21,028 nt of DNA. Source: an uncultured Cellvibrio sp. (GTDB taxonomy: Bacteria; Pseudomonadota; Gammaproteobacteria; Pseudomonadales; Cellvibrionaceae). Position numbers and translations under genes: made by a program. The stretch lies in contig CAMPIG010000028.1 of the NCBI GenBank assembly GCA_946886255.1, positions 1 through 21,028 of the forward strand. Direction: 5' to 3'. Of the stretch, positions 17,171-21,028 are shown one piece after another (the stretch's first letter is position 1; the number at the start of each line of letters is the position of its first letter). Under the pieces are notes generated by a model. The model did no database searches, had not been told where the DNA came from, and saw only the letters and a program-made list of their open reading frames with translations.

Positions 17171-17180
17171 AACGATCGTT
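17171..17180. promoter_or_regulatory. Perfect palindrome upstream of the MFS gene, possible operator
   Basis: AACGATCGTT is a perfect 10-bp palindrome 40 bases before the transporter start. A looser dyad, TAACG...TGTTA, follows at about 17191-17206. The position suits a regulator-binding site, but no regulator gene is in the window and a 10-bp palindrome can arise by chance. Confidence 0.25.
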
Positions 17181-17219
17181 AAAACACACATAACGACGAC
17201 TTGTTACAGGCACAGCAGT

Positions 17220-18830
17220 ATGAATTCCCAAGGTATCTCTTTTCACCATCCATTTGCATTCTGGTTTGGGTGTCTCTTTATTATTGCCGGCGTGCTCGCT
17301 CATGTACCCATGTTCATGCATGCCTCGCATATGGGGTATCGCATGGTAGGCATGCCTATGGATACCACCATGCTCACCGGCATGGGGTTGATTCCATTGG
17401 GCATCCTTTTGGCTTGGTATGGATTGATGCCGCGCCTGGCCCAACTGCGCCACGATGATCACAGCACAATACATTTCCATGTGGCAGACAACTTGCCGCT
17501 TAATCGGGAACACTGGAAACTGGTTATAGCTCTGGTTGTCGCCGTTGCTGTCGATGTAATGAAGCCAGCCACCCTCGGTTTTGTGATGCCAGGCATGACG
17601 CTGGAATATGAAATCAGCAAGCAATCCGCCGGTACTCTGGCGCTGGTCGCGCTCACCGGCACGACAGTCGGTTCCATCCTGTGGGGCCGCATGGCTGACA
17701 CTATGGGGCGTCGGGCCGCCATTTTATTATCCGCGCTTATGTTTATTGGCACCGCTATTTGTGGCGCCATGCCGACATTTGAGTGGAACCTGATCATGTG
17801 CTTTCTGATGGGGGCCTCCGCTGGTGGCCTGCTCCCAATAACCTTTACGTTGATGGCGGAAATGATCCCAGCCACGCATCGGGGTTGGTTACTCGTGGCG
17901 TTAGGTGGCGTGGGGACGTCCGCCGGTTACCTGCTGGCTTCTGGCTCCGCCGCTGTTCTTGAGCCTCTGTTCAGCTGGCGCGTGCTGTGGATGCTCGGAT
18001 TGCCTACCGGCCTGCTGGTCATATTTCTCAATCGCTATATCCCTGAGTCACCCCGCTTTCTCGCCAGTGCGGGTTTAAAACGCCAAGCTCGCGCAATCCT
18101 CGCAAAATTCAATGCCCATATTGATCATGGCGCAGATGAACACGTGCCGGCCGAAGAAGTCCAGCATGCCGGTGGCTTTCGCAATATGATTCGCGGTCCC
18201 TATGCGCGCATTACACTGGGGCTCGTTGGCGCTGGTGTCGCCTGGGGTCTGGTGAATTTTGGATTTTTACTGTGGCTACCCACCAATCTGCGTGATATGG
18301 GTATGAGTGCGGAAGCAGCCAACGGATTGCTGGCGCAATCAGGTCTTCTCGCACTGCCCGGTATCCTGATGGTGATCTGGTTTTACCATCACTGGAGCAG
18401 TATCAAAACACTGGTGTTGTTTATCGGTATGACGGCAGCCAGTTTGTTGTTGTTTTTCATGTTGGGGCTTCTGAAGATCAACGCCCACACCGCTATCATT
18501 GCTGCAACAGCTCTGCTGCTCATCAGCGCCAGTGGCGTTATCGCAATGCTCATTCCTTATGCGGCCGAGATTTATCCGGTGCATCTACGCGGGACCGGGG
18601 CGGGAGTAGTTGCCGCCAGTTCCAAATTCGGCGGCATCCTCGGAGCCGCTTGCGGCGTGCTGGGGGTATTTAACGACCTGGCACTATCCGCCCTGCTGAT
18701 AGCAATTCCTTTGATTATCTTTGGTGGCTTATTACTGAAGAGTGGTATTGACACGCGCGGGCGCCGCCTTGAGGAGATACATGCAGCCGTCATGCATAAA
18801 GCAGGCGGTCAACCAACGTTGGACGCATAA
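17220..18830 (+). CDS. MFS transporter with Met/His-rich N-terminal membrane extension
   Basis: A 536-residue inner-membrane transporter. The 12-helix major facilitator core starts near residue 99 and has the loop 2-3 signature GRMADTMGRRAAIL, the sugar-porter-like RYIPESPRFL after helix 6, and a C-terminal AAEIYPVHLRGTGAG segment. This places it near the sugar/organic-anion branch of the MFS; I cannot name the substrate. Ahead of the core are two extra hydrophobic segments (about residues 12-28 and 52-70). The first is followed by eight Met in residues 31-55 plus His28, His34 and His37, and a second His cluster occurs at residues 78-87 (HDDHSTIHFH). The ATG at 17220 has ACAGG about 10 bases upstream; a TTG frame start at 17145 was rejected. 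The gene stands alone, so the context gives no substrate clue. Confidence 0.85.
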   Translation: MNSQGISFHHPFAFWFGCLFIIAGVLAHVPMFMHASHMGYRMVGMPMDTTMLTGMGLIPLGILLAWYGLMPRLAQLRHDDHSTIHFHVADNLPLNREHWKLVIALVVAVAVDVMKPATLGFVMPGMTLEYEISKQSAGTLALVALTGTTVGSILWGRMADTMGRRAAILLSALMFIGTAICGAMPTFEWNLIMCFLMGASAGGLLPITFTLMAEMIPATHRGWLLVALGGVGTSAGYLLASGSAAVLEPLFSWRVLWMLGLPTGLLVIFLNRYIPESPRFLASAGLKRQARAILAKFNAHIDHGADEHVPAEEVQHAGGFRNMIRGPYARITLGLVGAGVAWGLVNFGFLLWLPTNLRDMGMSAEAANGLLAQSGLLALPGILMVIWFYHHWSSIKTLVLFIGMTAASLLLFFMLGLLKINAHTAIIAATALLLISASGVIAMLIPYAAEIYPVHLRGTGAGVVAASSKFGGILGAACGVLGVFNDLALSALLIAIPLIIFGGLLLKSGIDTRGRRLEEIHAAVMHKAGGQPTLDA

Positions 18831-18851
18831 CCTTACCTACTGGTGACGGCA

Positions 18852-18885
18852 ACCAAACTGTTCCTGCTATCCGGGATAGTTTGGT
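18852..18885. repeat. Inverted repeat between convergent genes
   Basis: ACCAAACT (18852-18859) and AGTTTGGT (18878-18885) are perfect 8-bp arms around an 18-base loop. The structure lies between the MFS stop and the convergent small membrane gene. There is no T run on either side. It could slow transcription from both directions, but it is not a standard intrinsic terminator. A smaller dyad, CAAGC-aaga-GCTTG, lies just after the small gene's stop at about 18906-18919. Confidence 0.4.
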
Positions 18886-18919
18886 AACTGGAGCCTGAGG
18901 CTACTCAAGCAAGAGCTTG

Positions 18920-19096
18920 TCACTTGGGCCCGAAGAACAACCACAAGATAAACCCGAGAAAGGGAAGGAATAACAACACCAGAATCCAGATCACCTTAGT
19001 GCCAGTGCTGGCGCGGCTCTGCAAGGTTTTAACAATAGCGTAGATCACGCACACCAATAATATAAAACCCAAAAAACCACTGACTTCGACGCTCAT
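18920..19096 (-). CDS. Small membrane protein, PLDc_N (phospholipase D nuclease N-terminal) type
   Basis: A 58-residue protein on the minus strand. It has two hydrophobic segments: residues about 7-23 (FLGFILLVCVIYAIV) and 35-55 (VIWILVLLFLPFLGFILWL). It ends LFFGPK. The pattern of W-I-L-V, then FLP-x-LG, then a C-terminal FGP is that of the PLDc_N family, the membrane anchor found alone or in front of cardiolipin synthase-type domains. A strong ribosome binding site, AGGAG, lies 7 bases before the ATG, which supports it as a real gene despite its size. No phospholipase domain follows it, so a stand-alone role is likely; function is unknown. It converges on the MFS gene. Confidence 0.75.
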   Translation of the reverse strand: MSVEVSGFLGFILLVCVIYAIVKTLQSRASTGTKVIWILVLLFLPFLGFILWLFFGPK

Positions 19097-19319
19097 ACTA
19101 ATCTCCTGTTATTGTGTTGATAAAAACTGAAATCCTACTGTGAAAAATTGACACCCGAGAAATCCAGAGGTTCAGGGACTGCTTCAGTACGGCATTTGAT
19201 TAAAGATAAAAATCATGTGCCATCCGCCAGCTATTAAAATTTCCATTGAGCGGCTATGCTGTAAGCACTGTTAAAAATCGCATCAGGGAAGTGATCAGCC
19301 AGCCTCAGATTGCACGTTG

Positions 19320-21028
19320 ATGAAACAAAACCCCATATATCAAACCGCCCGATCAACCGCGGGTATCAGTAAACTGGCCCGGATGTGGTCGTTGTTTGTA
19401 CTGGTGCTGCTGTGTTGGCTTGTTTCCGGTGCACAAGCTCAAGCCTTGAATAAACAAAAAATTACCGCCTCCTATCTTTATAACTTCGCCAAAAATATCG
19501 AATGGCCCGATGAAAAGTCGATGACATCATTCAACATCGGTTTCTATGGCAGCGATAATCCCCTGTTGTTAAATGAAATCCGCACTATGGCGGCCAGCGT
19601 CAAATTGCGAAGTCTGCCGATTACGGTTACTCAAGTGGGCTCCCTCAATACATTATCGCGCTTTCATCTGGTGTACGTGGAGCAGGCCAACAACAACCTG
19701 GTATCCGACATCTATGACACTTTGGGTAGCCAGCCAGTGTTGTTGGTTACCGCAGAATATCCCAACCAGCAACTGGTGATGATCAACCTGATTACCGACA
19801 ATGATCGGCTGCGTTTCGAGGTTAACCGCTCCAACATCATCAACCATGGTTTGAAACCCCTGCCGGAACTGATCCTCAACGGAGGAACCGAGATTGATGT
19901 TGCTCGGCTTTATCGCGAGGGTCAGGCATCTCTGGTCACCCTCCAAAAACAATTACAAAATCGCGAAAAAACGTTGAATGAATTGAGCACCGCGATCGAG
20001 GCTCAAGAAGCCAAAAACCAGCGCCTGGAAACACAGTTGGCGGAACTCAATCAAAGCATTCAAAAAAGTGATGCATTGATTGCTGGCCAGAACCTTCTGA
20101 TACAAAGCCAGCTCGACCAAATCGAGCGCAGTAAACAAGAACGTCTCCGGCTATTGGAGGAGGTGGCGCAACGCACGCAAGAGCTGGACGAACAACAACA
20201 ACAACTTGATGCTATCGTGCAGCAGATTGATCGCCGCGAGAAACGCCTTGCCGAACTGAATACCACCATCAAGTCCCAGGAAAATGAAATCGTGACGCAA
20301 CGCCAGGCAATCGCCGGCCTCGACGAAAAAGTGGACGCGCAAAAAACAGCACTGACGTACTTATGGGGCTTGGTAAGCCTGGGGGTATTGCTGATTATTA
20401 CCATTTTGATCGGCTACACCATCAAGCGTCGTGACAATCAGCGGCTGGCGGAACACAGTAAAGATTTACAGATCGCAAAAGATCGCCTCGCCATCGCAAA
20501 GCGCAAAGCAGAAGATGCCAGCCAGGCGAAGAGCGAATTCCTGTCACTGATGAGCCATGAACTGCGTACACCGCTGCAAGCGATCATCGGCTATACCGAA
20601 GTGGTCATCGAAGAGCTGAAGCTGGCGGATGATGAAAATCATATCAATGATCTAGCGCGTGTTATCAGTAATAGTGAACGCTTGTTGAAACTGATCAATG
20701 GTGTGCTGGATTTGGCAAAGATTGAGTCTGGACGCATGGAACTGGATCTGACAGAAGTCAAACTCTCCAGTTTGGTGGACGAAGCTTTAGGTGTGGTTGC
20801 TCCCTTGTTGGAGAAAAATGCGATCCGCCTCAACGTCGAGGTAGATGATGGCAGTTTTCTGCCCATGGCCGACCCGGAAAAAATCTTGCACATACTGATT
20901 AATTTGTTAGGTAATGCGAGCAAGTTTTCACCGCAGGGCACCGTAACCATCACCGCATTGCATCAACCCAACCGCATTTATATCAGTGTCGCCGACACCG
21001 GTATTGGCCTGTCAGCAGAACAGCAACA
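19320..21028 (+). CDS. Hybrid sensor histidine kinase with YfiR-like periplasmic domain (3' end outside window)
   Basis: An open frame of 569 complete codons that runs off the window. Residues 1-40 form a signal peptide (long basic lead, then WSLFVLVLLCWLVSGAQA). Residues about 45-196 match YfiR/DUF4154 domains (KITASYLYNFAKNIEWPDE, NIGFYGSDNPLL, VNRSNIINHGLKP). Residues about 197-340 are a Gln/Glu-rich coiled coil. A membrane helix is at about 345-368 (LWGLVSLGVLLIITILIGY). The cytoplasmic kinase has the H-box SHELRTPLQA with His413, then the N-box NLLGNASKFS (Asn532) and the G1 motif DTGIGL. Downstream ATP-binding and any receiver domains are cut off. Apart from Cys33 in the signal peptide there is no Cys, so the YfiR disulfides are absent. 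The start ATG lacks a clear ribosome binding site; the ATG at 19383 is an alternative. Ligand and target are unknown. Confidence 0.88.
   Translation, partial: MKQNPIYQTARSTAGISKLARMWSLFVLVLLCWLVSGAQAQALNKQKITASYLYNFAKNIEWPDEKSMTSFNIGFYGSDNPLLLNEIRTMAASVKLRSLPITVTQVGSLNTLSRFHLVYVEQANNNLVSDIYDTLGSQPVLLVTAEYPNQQLVMINLITDNDRLRFEVNRSNIINHGLKPLPELILNGGTEIDVARLYREGQASLVTLQKQLQNREKTLNELSTAIEAQEAKNQRLETQLAELNQSIQKSDALIAGQNLLIQSQLDQIERSKQERLRLLEEVAQRTQELDEQQQQLDAIVQQIDRREKRLAELNTTIKSQENEIVTQRQAIAGLDEKVDAQKTALTYLWGLVSLGVLLIITILIGYTIKRRDNQRLAEHSKDLQIAKDRLAIAKRKAEDASQAKSEFLSLMSHELRTPLQAIIGYTEVVIEELKLADDENHINDLARVISNSERLLKLINGVLDLAKIESGRMELDLTEVKLSSLVDEALGVVAPLLEKNAIRLNVEVDDGSFLPMADPEKILHILINLLGNASKFSPQGTVTITALHQPNRIYISVADTGIGLSAEQQ

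Larger units (their letters stand above)
16701..17219. other. Gene-poor intergenic region between yebG and the MFS gene
   Basis: This 519-base stretch has no convincing coding sequence. The longest forward ATG frame I noted (16855-16989, 44 codons) lacks a ribosome binding site and runs into the hairpin region. The stretch holds a weak terminator-like hairpin near 16773, a bulged hairpin at 16964-16993, a strong terminator at 16998-17034, and a 10-bp palindrome at 17171-17180 ahead of the transporter gene. I find no confident promoter in it. Confidence 0.7.

Noticed and set aside
17145..17219. A TTG-started N-terminal extension of the MFS gene.
   Set aside because: It has no ribosome binding site and would add 25 polar residues; the ATG at 17220 is better placed.
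19246..19274. TTGAGC-N17-TGTTAA before the histidine kinase gene.
   Set aside because: The -10 hexamer is a poor match and AT-rich chance matches are expected; it is not strong enough to report as a promoter.
1..21028. A search for CRISPR arrays, insertion sequences, tRNA or rRNA genes, and phage attachment sites.
   Set aside because: By eye there are no regularly spaced direct repeats, transposase frames, tRNA-like cloverleaf sequences or rRNA segments.

Overview
The window reads as a gammaproteobacterial chromosome segment. The order fimU-pilV-pilW-pilX-pilY1-pilE next to murJ-ribF-ileS-lspA-fkpB-ispH is the Pseudomonas-type arrangement. Protein character and moderate GC suggest a Cellvibrio-like member of the Cellvibrionaceae; this placement is inferred from family knowledge, without any database search.

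Region 1 (1-8745) is a type IV pilus locus. The plus strand opens with the C-terminal part of the sigma-54 activator PilR. It converges on a tight minus-strand operon, fimU-pilV-pilW-pilX-pilY1-pilE, which encodes the minor pilins and the large PilY1 tip protein. A perfect hairpin followed by a T run lies antisense inside the last codons of pilR and looks like the terminator of this operon. A second GspH-family pseudopilin, fimT, is transcribed divergently from fimU and carries a C-terminal GRxR motif of the kind linked to DNA uptake.

Region 2 (8752-16123) is a minus-strand housekeeping cluster: murJ (lipid II flippase), ribF (FMN/FAD synthesis), ileS, lspA (lipoprotein signal peptidase), fkpB (prolyl isomerase) and ispH (isoprenoid synthesis). 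Spacing is tight and lspA and fkpB overlap. ribF and murJ both appear to use non-ATG starts.

Region 3 (16124-17219) holds a yebG-like SOS gene under a textbook LexA box, divergent from murJ. A 519-base gene-poor stretch follows. It contains a short terminator-like hairpin, then a bulged hairpin stacked on a strong intrinsic terminator; this could be a long yebG 3' UTR or a separate small RNA.

Region 4 (17220-21028) holds three genes. The first is an MFS transporter with an unusual Met/His-rich, two-helix N-terminal extension. The second is a 58-residue membrane protein of the PLDc_N type on the opposite strand. The third, running off the right edge, is a sensor histidine kinase whose predicted periplasmic part is a YfiR-like domain plus a long coiled coil.

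Most of the window is conserved core genome. The less ordinary items are the YfiR-kinase hybrid, the MFS extension, the possible small RNA, the terminator buried in pilR and the separately transcribed fimT.
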